Source: JADLHS01 sp039806955 (lineage in GTDB: Bacteria > Verrucomicrobiota > Verrucomicrobiia > Limisphaerales > JADLHS01). Taken from it: 64,000 bases of DNA. The DNA is taken from positions 76,014-140,013 of the forward strand of contig JBDHQI010000009.1 in assembly GCA_039806955.1 (NCBI GenBank), written 5' to 3'. Positions 26,222 to 35,047 of this stretch are shown here, one piece after another (positions within the stretch are counted from its first letter, which is position 1; each line of letters opens with the position of its first letter). A model generated the notes under the pieces. That model did no database searches. It saw nothing but the letters and a program-made list of their open reading frames with translations, and was not told the DNA's origin. The translations under genes were made by a program, and so were the position numbers.

Positions 26222-28468
26222 ATGGTGCGTTCAGTCAACTGGCTGATGCGGTTATTGATCGGCACGGTGGTTGTGTCGTCGCTGTCCGCCTTGGAAATCA
26301 TCCCGCTGGAAACACCCGCCCCGTGGCAGCGACTCGAATTTCGCATCGTCGGTGTGCCCATCGTGGCCAACCCCTTTGATCCCGAATTGATCCGGGTCGA
26401 AGGCACATTCCAGTTGCCGTCCGGGCAAGCGCTGCCCGTCCCCGGCTTTTGGTATCAAACGTGGCAGCGTCAACTGACCGGTAACAACGAGCAGTTGAGT
26501 TCGACGCACGCGCCGGAGTGGCGCTTGCGATTTACCCCACCGACGGCCGGGGATTATTCCGTGAGCGTAACCGTTTTCACCAACCACCAGCCCACCGGGC
26601 TGTCCGCCCGCACGAATTTTTCCGTCACGGGCGAAGCGCCGGCGCGCAGCGGTTACGTGCGCATCGCTCCGGGCGGGCAGTATTTCGAGACGGGCGATGG
26701 CCGGGCGCTGCGGTTGATCGGCGCGAACGTGTGCTGGCATGGCAGTCGGGGCACGCACGATTACGATGACTGGTTCGCTGCGATGGAGGCGGCGGGCGCC
26801 AATTTTATGCGCCTCTGGATGTGCCCGTGGTCGTTTGGTTTGGAAACCGAGCCGGACTCGCTCAACCGTTATCGTCTCGATCAAGCGTGGCGACTGGATT
26901 ACGTCCTGCAACAGGCCGAGCAGCGCGGCTTTTACGTCGAGTTGTGCCTGGATTACCACGGCATGTTTGCGTCTAAACCGGATTACTGGGGCGGCAACGA
27001 TTATTGGCCCAAGCATCCTTACAACGTCGCACAAGACGGTCCGTGCGCCACGCCCAACGCGTTTTTCACCGACGCCACCGCGCGCACGCTTTACCAGAAG
27101 CGGTTGCGCTATCTGGTGGCGCGTTACGGTTACAGTCCCAACCTGCTCGCGTGGCAGTTCTTCAACGAGATTGACAATGTCTATTCCGTGCTGAACGCCA
27201 CCGACGTCGCCGCATGGCACGCGGTCATGGGCGACTGGCTGCGCGCCCACGACCCGTTCCAACATTTGCTGACCACCAGTTTTACCACCGCCGATCCGCA
27301 CGCGGAAATCTGGTCGCTGCCGCAAATGGACTTTGTGTGCATCCACTCCTACGGCGCGGGCCGCCCGGCGCACGCGTTGAGCGCGCACCCACAGAAGTTG
27401 AGGCAACAATTTGGCAAGCCGGTGTTGATAGATGAATTCGGCACGAGCTGGCAGGGTTGGAATCGCGCCGCGGACCCGCACCTGCGCGGGTTGCGTCAGG
27501 GCCTCTGGGGCGGCGCGTTGGGCGGCTCCGTCGGCACCACGATGTCCTGGTGGTGGCAGAACATTCATAGCGAAAACGCGTATCCCATCTATGCGGCGTT
27601 GGGAAAAATTCTCAACCCCACCAGTTGGGGACAAGGCGCATGGACCAATCTGGTTTTCGACATGTCGCTGACGCCGCCGCCGCTCGTGGATGAACTGCTG
27701 ACCAATGCGCCGTCATTCAACGTGACGCTGCCGCTGGATACGCGTTGGGGATCGAGGCTTGCGGGTGAAGTCGCCGTGCCCGGTCCAGAAGCGTCCAGCT
27801 ATTCCACCAGCGCGCTCAACAGTTTTGTGCATGGCACCACCCATCCCCATTTGCGAATCCCCTTCCGCCTCAACGCGTGGCTGACCAATGACGCGCGCCT
27901 GATTCTGCATCTGAATTCGGTTTCACAAAATTCCGTCCTGGTGGTGCGCGTCAACGACACGGAATTGTATCGCACCAACCTGGTTAATCTTGACGGCAGT
28001 CACGCCGTGAACCGCGAATACAACACCGACCTGACCGTGCCCCTGCCCGCAGGGCAATGCCGGATTGAAATTCTCAACGCGGGCGCGGATTGGTTTTATC
28101 TCGATTGGGTGCGATTGGAACGCGTGCGGCCCGCCACCTATGCGAATCACTGGCAGCCGCCGTGCGAGCCGATCGGTCTGGTCGGAGCACGCGAGGCGTT
28201 GCTGTATGTGGTCGCGCCCGGCGTGGCGTTTCCCGGCAGCGCCACCGAACTGACGCTTCCCGTGCAGTCGGGTCAATTCATCACGCTCAACAACTGGCCG
28301 TCGGGCCGTTACGTGGTGGAATGGTTTGACCCCGTCAGCGGAGACCGCGTGGGCCAGACTCACGCCACCACCCGCCAGGCACGATTGCGGTTGCCGTTGC
28401 CTGATTTCAGCGCCGACCTTGCGGGCGTACTCCGCCTGCCGCCCCGGTTGTCGCAATCCGGTTTTTGA
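26222..28468 (+). CDS. Exported DUF5060/GH5-like glycoside hydrolase with C-terminal binding module
   Basis: 748 residues from ATG 26222 (signal peptide LMRLLIGTVVVSSLSA); an ATG at 26174 would add 16 residues before it. The N-terminal sandwich (about 25-145, VEGTFQLPSG and WRLRFTPPTAGDYSVSVTV) matches the DUF5060-type domain. The barrel follows, with RLIGANVCWHG, acid/base glutamate in WQFFNEIDN (about 316) and candidate nucleophile in VLIDEFGTSW (about 405). The C-terminus contains a sandwich with FRLNAWLTNDARLILHL and YLDWVRLERV, like a family-6/35 carbohydrate-binding module. Substrate unknown. It is the third plus-strand gene after the rhamnosidase and esterase, 225 bp downstream. Confidence 0.78.
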   Translation: MVRSVNWLMRLLIGTVVVSSLSALEIIPLETPAPWQRLEFRIVGVPIVANPFDPELIRVEGTFQLPSGQALPVPGFWYQTWQRQLTGNNEQLSSTHAPEWRLRFTPPTAGDYSVSVTVFTNHQPTGLSARTNFSVTGEAPARSGYVRIAPGGQYFETGDGRALRLIGANVCWHGSRGTHDYDDWFAAMEAAGANFMRLWMCPWSFGLETEPDSLNRYRLDQAWRLDYVLQQAEQRGFYVELCLDYHGMFASKPDYWGGNDYWPKHPYNVAQDGPCATPNAFFTDATARTLYQKRLRYLVARYGYSPNLLAWQFFNEIDNVYSVLNATDVAAWHAVMGDWLRAHDPFQHLLTTSFTTADPHAEIWSLPQMDFVCIHSYGAGRPAHALSAHPQKLRQQFGKPVLIDEFGTSWQGWNRAADPHLRGLRQGLWGGALGGSVGTTMSWWWQNIHSENAYPIYAALGKILNPTSWGQGAWTNLVFDMSLTPPPLVDELLTNAPSFNVTLPLDTRWGSRLAGEVAVPGPEASSYSTSALNSFVHGTTHPHLRIPFRLNAWLTNDARLILHLNSVSQNSVLVVRVNDTELYRTNLVNLDGSHAVNREYNTDLTVPLPAGQCRIEILNAGADWFYLDWVRLERVRPATYANHWQPPCEPIGLVGAREALLYVVAPGVAFPGSATELTLPVQSGQFITLNNWPSGRYVVEWFDPVSGDRVGQTHATTRQARLRLPLPDFSADLAGVLRLPPRLSQSGF

Positions 28469-28528
28469 CCTGCTGCGCCGCACGTGATGGTCCGGCAGCG
28501 ACAACCGCTCTCGCGAATTGCGCGTTCG

Positions 28529-28571
28529 GATATTTTCTCAAGGAGGACTCCGTTCCTCCCGGGAAAATATC
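28529..28571. repeat. Interrupted inverted repeat between convergent genes
   Basis: Arms GATATTTTC (28529-28537) plus GGAGGA (28542-28547) pair with TCCTCC (28554-28559) plus GAAAATATC (28563-28571). It sits in the 103-bp gap between the GH5-like gene ending at 28468 and the DUF4434 gene ending at 28572, so a shared transcript-end hairpin is possible. There is no U-tract on either strand. Confidence 0.55.
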
Positions 28572-29654
28572 TCAGCGTTGTGGAGCGAGGAGTTGTTGAT
28601 AGTCCGGATACAAATGATTGGTGCGGCTGACGGCGGGGCGGATGAATTCGCGGTAGCCCCAGGTGATGGCCGTGGGCGTGTAGGCACGAACGAAGCGCAA
28701 TTTCGCCGCCAGTTTTTCAGCCGGCACCCCGCGCCAGTAAGGTTGGGTGCGCGGATCATTCACGTGCGTTTTCAGACCGAACTGCGCCACGTAATCCTCG
28801 AGACCGTCCACCAGCAATTCGCCGGTTTCCACGTTGGCCCAAAGTTGCTTTCCGGTGACAACGCAGGCTTGTTTCATGGCCGCAAAAAACGGCGCGCACT
28901 GGGCGTCGGTGTAACAGGCAAGATGCTCGCCGCGATCCTGCAACGCCACAATGTCAATGGCCGAATCGCGCAGGATGTCAGTCCAGAATTCGGCGTAATC
29001 CGCAGGCGTGGCCCAACGAAAATCCCCCAGTACCTGCGCCTCATCCAAAATGAAAAAAGGCGAAATCATTACCGGCTTGGCGGGCGCAACGACTTTGCAG
29101 GCGGCGGCGACTTCGCGATAGAGCGTGCGCGCCAGTTCCCGTTGCGCGCCCCACATCACGTAAGTTTCGTAGGGCACGTAAAACCCCTTGAACGACGAAT
29201 GCTGTCCGTAGCGCTCCTGTAAAGTCTGAATCCGCTCCCGGGCGCGCGCCAGCTCGGCTGCCGCATCCGGTTGCCCCCACCAATGGCTCATTGCGCCGGT
29301 GCTTACGAAGAATTCCAACCGGCGCTGATCCGCCGCTTGAAACAAAGTTTCCGTGGGATCACTCAATCCCGCCGGCGGCACCGCGCCAAACGCCGAGCCC
29401 ATCAATACCACCACGTTCATGCGCAGCGCTTTGAGGGCGTCCAGCTCTGCCGCGTTCAGGTCGAAGCCATGACTGGCTTTGTCAGGCGTGACGTACCAAA
29501 GACAACCGACCAGATGGGCGGATGGGTTGGTGGGATGATGCACGCAACCGACAAGCGTAATCAGGAACAACGCCAACCAACCGCGTTGCCTCCAAGTCGC
29601 CCGCCTGGCGAGAAGTTTTCGAAAACCAGTGTCCGGGCAGTTCATCGGCATCAT
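28572..29654 (-). CDS. DUF4434-like exported lipoprotein (putative barrel enzyme)
   Basis: 360 residues. The ATG at 29654 overlaps the TGA of the upstream 1243-residue gene (ATGA), giving translational coupling; an ATG at 29645 is also possible. A long N-region and hydrophobic stretch end in the lipobox LVGC, so the protein is lipid-anchored. The rest has the DUF4434 pattern of a (beta/alpha)8 fold: VVLMGSAFG, SFKGFYVPYETYVM, VMISPFFI, DIVALQDRGE and KQLWANVETGEL. Activity of the family is poorly known; glycosidase function is inferred from fold and neighbours. Tight coupling to the upstream gene suggests both act on the same substrate. Confidence 0.75.
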   Translation of the reverse strand: MMPMNCPDTGFRKLLARRATWRQRGWLALFLITLVGCVHHPTNPSAHLVGCLWYVTPDKASHGFDLNAAELDALKALRMNVVVLMGSAFGAVPPAGLSDPTETLFQAADQRRLEFFVSTGAMSHWWGQPDAAAELARARERIQTLQERYGQHSSFKGFYVPYETYVMWGAQRELARTLYREVAAACKVVAPAKPVMISPFFILDEAQVLGDFRWATPADYAEFWTDILRDSAIDIVALQDRGEHLACYTDAQCAPFFAAMKQACVVTGKQLWANVETGELLVDGLEDYVAQFGLKTHVNDPRTQPYWRGVPAEKLAAKLRFVRAYTPTAITWGYREFIRPAVSRTNHLYPDYQQLLAPQR

Positions 29655-32600
29655 GGCGAAGATGATTTTGTGGCGGCCGTTTTCCAATCCAGGCGATACC
29701 CGAAATCCGTCGGCCGGGTGGTGAAGCTTGCGGACAACCCCTTTGATTCCCAGGAAACCGAGTGCGAGGACTGGCCCTGCGCATCCACGACTTGAAGCGC
29801 TTCAATGTCGGCGGGAGTGCGATGGAAATGCTCCAGAGCCAGCGTGATTTCGAACGCGGGCTGATCGGGGAGCGGAATCAGCGTGAGATGATCCGCAGCT
29901 TCCACCAGTCGCAAGCCGTGCGTTGTTCGCACAGGGCCAAAATCCACCCGCTGCGACTGCAGCGACGGAGTCACGTCGTTCGGTGACGGAGCGGCGGCGG
30001 TCATGCTGATTTGGGTGATGTTGGTTTGCCCGGCTTCAATTTCACCCGCGACGTGCAGCACCCCGAGCGAGTAACGCCGGGTTTGGCGCGCGGCGCCGAC
30101 GAGCCGATAGCGCGTGCCGTTGCCTTTGGCGTCGTAAAGACCGCAGAGGATTTCGTAGTCACCCGGCGGACAATGTTCCGGAACGCGGATCGTCCAATTT
30201 GTGCCGGTAACGATGTCTCCGCGCCAGGTGGTCGTAGGCATTTCGGGATCGCCGCCACCGTAAAATTCCGTGTCGGTGTAACGCCCCGGTGTGGGGCGAC
30301 TGAAATGGTAAAACACGCGTAAATCCTTGGGCGCGGCTTGGGCGGCTTCCCAGCGCGTGATTAAACGGAAATTGCGTCCCCCCAACGGTTCAAGTCGCTC
30401 GGCAGTGGGGCGGATGGCCAGCGTTTCCGCGTCAGCCGGTCGCGCGTTCACGTAACGAATCGCGCCGGTGCTGGATTGTTCGATTGCACGGCCACCAATT
30501 TTTTCCACGCTGCAAAGCACTGAACCGGATTGCGCGATGAAACCATAGGGCGGCAGCGTGCGCCCGGCGGTTGACCAATCCGTCGCGCCGCGGTTCACCC
30601 AGGTGGTCGCACCGGAAGCCCAGCGTACCAGCAGCCGATGCAAATCGCCGCCGGGATTTTCTACCGCCGTAATTTCATCTAGCGCGACCTTTTCCGCGAA
30701 TGGCTGGAGCAGCCAGTATTTGCGAATGGCGCCCGCGGACAGCATGGGCAGATCGGCCATCAAGGCGTGACCGGCCAGAACTTCGACACCCAGGTAATCG
30801 TCACTCGTGATGCCGTGCTCGTCGCGCGAGCGGTTGCCTTGGTAACGATTGGAATATCCCGCGCCGTGCAAACTGAAACGAGTGTGATTGACCAGATCGA
30901 ACCACGGCACGCGTTCCCAATCGTCGCCCGGCACCATGATGCTGAACGCGCCGCCGCGCGGCTGGAGTTGCAGCCATTGACAATCCGCGCCATCGAGCCA
31001 GCCGATTAATTGGTCGCTGCCCGCTTCACTGATGGTCGGCCCTCCCTCGAAGGTCGCACGGATCGTTGCAAACGCCTCGCCCCAATGCCGGAGCGTTTCC
31101 ATTTTGGAATGCCAGCGTCCGTCGCGATCCAAATAATCAAACGCATTCAGGGAGGTCCAGACATCCACAAACGAAGCGGTGGGGTGGAGCGCGGGCTTGA
31201 TCTGGCGCAGGTTGCGTTGCAAGAACGGCTGGATATGGTCGGGACGAAACTGCCAGGCCTGCGCGTCGCGCCCCTCATTCAACCAGGCGCGACGCGGTTG
31301 CCCGCCGCCATCGAACGTGATGTGGGCATAATCAAATCCCGCGGCGTCCGGATAGAAATCAATGTAGTTGTCGTGCAAGCCCCAGAGCGCCCCGGCGCGC
31401 ACACAGATTTCACCGAGACGGCGCAATTCCTCCAACGCGCCAAGTTGCGGTTGCGGCGGAAAAATATCCGGCAGCCGGTAATCGTAACCCCAGCGTTGCC
31501 AGACATGAATGATCGCCAGGGAATTGGTCAGGCCGTAATCGAAACAACGTTGCAGCGCAGTGGCGTTGCGTTGATACGCGCCGCCCCAAAGATCGAAAAC
31601 AAACCGCCCGGCTTTTCGGGCGACCGCCGGCGCCGCGGACTTGTCATAGAGCGCGCGATATTGAATGGCGCAATCCATCGCGTTGCGCCGCCCCGGCACG
31701 AAGGTAAACGCCGGCGCGGGATGCGTGTGCAGCGCGTAAATCTGTGCCTCGGGGTCCACTTGAAAGGAATCCGGCGGCGTGTCACAGGCCTGCAACAGCG
31801 CCACGCCGTTGGCGAAATCGCAACCGACATGGCTGGTGGAAAGATCGTGCCCGCCGCCATGCACTTGAAATTTTCCCGGACGCACCACCGCATAGCCGTG
31901 ACCGAAATAAACCCGTTCGGCCAACTGATCAACGGGCCCCATGGCCGCGTCCGTGATTCGGGCGTCACTGGAAAATTTCACGCGCAAACCGGGACCGTCC
32001 GCCCAGATCGTGGCCGTCAAAGTAGCCGGAGTGACGCCGGGTGCGGACCGGTTGCCGCTGCCATCGAATTCACGTTGCAACTGGAGGTGATGCCGCAATT
32101 CCAAGTGATTGTTGCCGGACACAATTTCCACTTTGTCCAAGCGCGCGGCTGATTCCCAGACGCCCACCCGTTCGCTTTCGAGGCTCAGATCAAATCCGTT
32201 GATCACCACGGCGCCGGGTTCGGCGCCGAACGCCAGCACGGCATCCAGCAGACCGTTCGCCCCCGGCGACAAGGCGGCGCGCATACCATCGGCCAGCGTG
32301 AATACATACGTTCCCGGCCCGGTTTGTCCGGTGATCACGGTTTGCCGCACTGATGCGGCGCGCGACTCGAAATCACTGGCGGCGGTGGCGGCGGGAGCGA
32401 GGTCGGCCAGCAGCATCGGGTCGCCCCAGAACCCCAGATCGCAGGTGGTGTCCAGGTTGGGGCCAGGGTGAATCTCCAGGCGCAACTGGATGGTTTGTCC
32501 AGCCCAGTGGGAAAGGTCCGCCTCACCCGGCACCCACGATTTACTCGCGGTGTGGCGCTCGAAAACTTTTTCATCGCCAACCCAGACGCGGAACGTGGCG

Positions 32601-33382
32601 CCGTCGCTGGGCGGCTCGGGAGGAACGGCATCACGAATGGCGTTGAAGAAGCGCAGGCGCAACTCGTGCGCCGCCGGCAGTTGGAGTCGGTATTCGAGGA
32701 ACAAAGCACCCGGACCGTGGCGATACGGCGGATGCACGTTCAACGACGCGCGCGTCTGGCCGCGCGCCATCGTGCCGCGATGAAAATAAGCCAGTGATTC
32801 CGGCTCGGTACCCTCCCAGCCCATGGGCAAGGGATGCAACGCGCCGCCGATCCGTTGCCAGAGCGGTCGGCAGTTGGTCAGCTTGGCCAACGCCAGACCA
32901 CCGGGCGTAGGCACGACGCTGATGGCGGCCTGCGGCTGCGCCGATCGAACGGATGAATCAAACCGCGTTTCAAAAATGCGGACGGCGTGCGCAGTGATGG
33001 CTTCGGAATTTCCAGCGGGGTGAAACCGCGCGTAAGCGTGAATGGGATACAGGGCTGAATACGCACCTGACCCGAACTGGAAGGTGAAATCCTCGGCCGC
33101 ACTGCCCCGACCGGGAAGCTCCAGCGTCACGCGCGAGCGACCGACCGGCATGCAGGGCGAAACCCAATCCTTGAGCTCCAATTCAATTGTCAACGCGGTG
33201 GCGGCGTGGTTGGTCAGCGTGATCCGCACCGACTGCGCGGCGACGAGTGAACGCACGATGGGAATTTCACCAATCGTCAAAGTGATCGGGCCTTCAGTCA
33301 CTTCATGACCGTTGAACGCCGGCGTAGAAATTGCGCTCGCCGCCAGGAGCAGCCCGCCAGACCAGAATCGCAAACGACGCAT
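29651..33382 (-). CDS. Very large exported protein, putative glycosidase of unrecognised family
   Basis: 1243 residues with signal peptide (FWSGGLLLAASAISTPAF). The N-terminal half (to about 560) is beta-rich, with sandwich-like blocks (IQLRLEIHPGPNLDTTCDLGFWGDP). The middle looks like a barrel: FVFDLWGGAY, LAIIHVWQRWGYDYRLPD, ALWGLHDNYIDFYPD and SFVDVWTS (near 737), then FEGGPTISEAGSDQLIGWLDG. The HDNYIDFYPD and FVDVWTS strand-end aspartates are the obvious catalytic candidates. A C-terminal beta-rich region (about 920-1243) completes it. It vaguely recalls GH101/DUF5696-type enzymes, but I cannot assign it. The downstream DUF4434 lipoprotein overlaps its stop by four bases. Confidence 0.62.
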   Translation of the reverse strand: MRRLRFWSGGLLLAASAISTPAFNGHEVTEGPITLTIGEIPIVRSLVAAQSVRITLTNHAATALTIELELKDWVSPCMPVGRSRVTLELPGRGSAAEDFTFQFGSGAYSALYPIHAYARFHPAGNSEAITAHAVRIFETRFDSSVRSAQPQAAISVVPTPGGLALAKLTNCRPLWQRIGGALHPLPMGWEGTEPESLAYFHRGTMARGQTRASLNVHPPYRHGPGALFLEYRLQLPAAHELRLRFFNAIRDAVPPEPPSDGATFRVWVGDEKVFERHTASKSWVPGEADLSHWAGQTIQLRLEIHPGPNLDTTCDLGFWGDPMLLADLAPAATAASDFESRAASVRQTVITGQTGPGTYVFTLADGMRAALSPGANGLLDAVLAFGAEPGAVVINGFDLSLESERVGVWESAARLDKVEIVSGNNHLELRHHLQLQREFDGSGNRSAPGVTPATLTATIWADGPGLRVKFSSDARITDAAMGPVDQLAERVYFGHGYAVVRPGKFQVHGGGHDLSTSHVGCDFANGVALLQACDTPPDSFQVDPEAQIYALHTHPAPAFTFVPGRRNAMDCAIQYRALYDKSAAPAVARKAGRFVFDLWGGAYQRNATALQRCFDYGLTNSLAIIHVWQRWGYDYRLPDIFPPQPQLGALEELRRLGEICVRAGALWGLHDNYIDFYPDAAGFDYAHITFDGGGQPRRAWLNEGRDAQAWQFRPDHIQPFLQRNLRQIKPALHPTASFVDVWTSLNAFDYLDRDGRWHSKMETLRHWGEAFATIRATFEGGPTISEAGSDQLIGWLDGADCQWLQLQPRGGAFSIMVPGDDWERVPWFDLVNHTRFSLHGAGYSNRYQGNRSRDEHGITSDDYLGVEVLAGHALMADLPMLSAGAIRKYWLLQPFAEKVALDEITAVENPGGDLHRLLVRWASGATTWVNRGATDWSTAGRTLPPYGFIAQSGSVLCSVEKIGGRAIEQSSTGAIRYVNARPADAETLAIRPTAERLEPLGGRNFRLITRWEAAQAAPKDLRVFYHFSRPTPGRYTDTEFYGGGDPEMPTTTWRGDIVTGTNWTIRVPEHCPPGDYEILCGLYDAKGNGTRYRLVGAARQTRRYSLGVLHVAGEIEAGQTNITQISMTAAAPSPNDVTPSLQSQRVDFGPVRTTHGLRLVEAADHLTLIPLPDQPAFEITLALEHFHRTPADIEALQVVDAQGQSSHSVSWESKGLSASFTTRPTDFGYRLDWKTAATKSSSP

Positions 33383-33618
33383 GGCCAGAGCTTGTCCGGT
33401 ACGGCGGACTTTGTCACGCCGTTGCGATGGAGTCAGAAAGCGACGCTGAAGTTAAGCGGATTAAAACGGAAGTCGGTCCATTCCGGCGGGGGCAGTGCAT
33501 CACTGTCGGTTGTTTTACCAGGGAGCTACCGTATGTGCGAACGTCTGCATCGCGCTGCGTTGGCCTCCGCAGTTCCAACGGCGTGCGGAGTTCAGGAGGT
33601 AGCACAGGAATGGACGCA
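33383..33618. other. Intergenic spacer within the minus-strand hydrolase group
   Basis: A 236-bp gap between the GH42-like gene and the start of the 1243-residue gene. No supported reading frame, RNA or strong hairpin was seen; it presumably holds the leader or promoter of the 29.65-33.38 kb gene. Confidence 0.5.
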
Positions 33619-34872
33619 TCAGGGAGCGCGTCCCATTCGCACCAACGCGCCGACGCCGGGCGCGAGTTTGAAGTCCAACCGGTTTTGTTGTGTGCCGTTC
33701 CAGCGGCGTCCGACCGGATCGAAGATTTCCAGCGGACCGGTGCCGCGCAGGCCGATGGTGGTTGCGGCTTGATAATCCAGATTCACCAGGACGGCGTGAG
33801 TTGCCGTCACTCGTTTACCCGGTTTCCCGAATACACCGATCAGGGCGCCGCGCGCGGGTTGGGGCGGGGTGAATTCCTCGCGCGGCAATGGCGGATCAAA
33901 CTGGAACACGCAATCCGTCGGGACTGCCACCGCGCCTGGCGGAAACATGCCGCCGTGATACACGCCGAGCGATTGCAGCGGCTGCAGCTCCGCGGCCATG
34001 ACGGCAAAATCCCGATTCAATAATTTCAACGCTGGATAGAGGGCGGTGGGCGTGCCGTCCGGATGGGCGATGCCGCCGGTGTGTTTGGGCCAGCAATACA
34101 CGTAATACGAGATACCCTGCGCGCCGTATGCCAGCGTGGTGTAAACCAGATAGCGCATCTCCTCCGCGTTCGGCACCCGCATGGAGGGTGTCCAGGTGGC
34201 GGCCTGCACGATATTCAGGAACGGCACTTCAGCATCCAGCGCGGCCTGGCGGATCAATGCCAGATTGAGAAAATAATCCGGCATGTCGCCCTTGATGCTG
34301 AACTGGTAGTGATCGTAACTGATCAACGACGGATTCACCCGCTCGACGTATTGCTGCAAGTGCTCCTGATACGCGGGGATCGGAGCGCCGCTGTTGCCCA
34401 GTTGCTCATTGCTGGCGTAAGTGGGAAAGAGATTGATGTAGGCCAGGTGCGCCGGATCATGCTTGCGCAGATAGGAAACCAGTTCGCCCAGGGCGACAAA
34501 ATTCGTCGCGTTGGGTTCATCGGTGATGAAATAGGAATAGAGGGCGGGATGCCGTTTCACACGTCGGATCAACGCGTCCAACTCCTGCCGCTGCGCCGGA
34601 TTATTGAGCGCTGCTGGCGAGAGCAATTGGTTTTGTAATTGTCCCCGCAACCCGTGGCGCGCGGCCACGTCCAGTTCCGCTTCGGTACACCAGACCAGAT
34701 TCCAACCGCCCTCAGCCATCTGGCGGGCGACCGGGTCCGTCAGGCTTGGTCCGGCCCAATAGGTGACAATCGGCGTGCCCACCTGCCAGGCTTTCGCGGC
34801 CTCGCTGTTTTGCGGGCAACCGAGCGTCAAGGTCAGGGCGGCCAGGATTCGCACAACCATTCCGTATTTCAT
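33619..34872 (-). CDS. Exported GH42/DUF4434-like barrel protein
   Basis: 417 residues with a signal peptide (VRILAALTLTLGCPQNSEA, possibly a lipoprotein at LGC). The chain reads as a single (beta/alpha)8 barrel: GWNLVWCTEAEL, ALYSYFITDEPN (near 115), LAYINLFPTYASN, PSLISYDHYQF, VPFLNIVQAATWTPS and GISYYVYCWP, then a short beta domain. TDEPN is placed like the acid/base region in beta-galactosidase-like barrels of clan GH-A, but the second acidic residue is not obvious. Function is inferred from fold and island context. It is the first minus-strand gene of the 28.6-34.9 kb group and is divergent from the frameshifted membrane gene. Confidence 0.62.
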   Translation of the reverse strand: MKYGMVVRILAALTLTLGCPQNSEAAKAWQVGTPIVTYWAGPSLTDPVARQMAEGGWNLVWCTEAELDVAARHGLRGQLQNQLLSPAALNNPAQRQELDALIRRVKRHPALYSYFITDEPNATNFVALGELVSYLRKHDPAHLAYINLFPTYASNEQLGNSGAPIPAYQEHLQQYVERVNPSLISYDHYQFSIKGDMPDYFLNLALIRQAALDAEVPFLNIVQAATWTPSMRVPNAEEMRYLVYTTLAYGAQGISYYVYCWPKHTGGIAHPDGTPTALYPALKLLNRDFAVMAAELQPLQSLGVYHGGMFPPGAVAVPTDCVFQFDPPLPREEFTPPQPARGALIGVFGKPGKRVTATHAVLVNLDYQAATTIGLRGTGPLEIFDPVGRRWNGTQQNRLDFKLAPGVGALVRMGRAP

Positions 34873-35047
34873 GCTCCAGCGTTAACAGGTCCGGGCGGAA
34901 ACGGAAAGCGCCAAAGTGCGATCTGGAGGTGGTAATTTCTCAAAACCCAACTTGGAGAAACGCAGCAGTGTTTTTGTCATTCGGATTGAAACCAGAGGTT
35001 GAAGTCGCCTATGGTTTATCCCGAACGTGATACCCTGATGGCTGCCA

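Noticed and set aside
26252..27634. Long minus-strand reading frame
   Set aside because: Opposite the DUF5060/GH5-like gene, which has catalytic motifs.
28529..28571. Hairpin called as a standard rho-independent terminator
   Set aside because: No U-tract follows on either strand; kept only as an inverted repeat.
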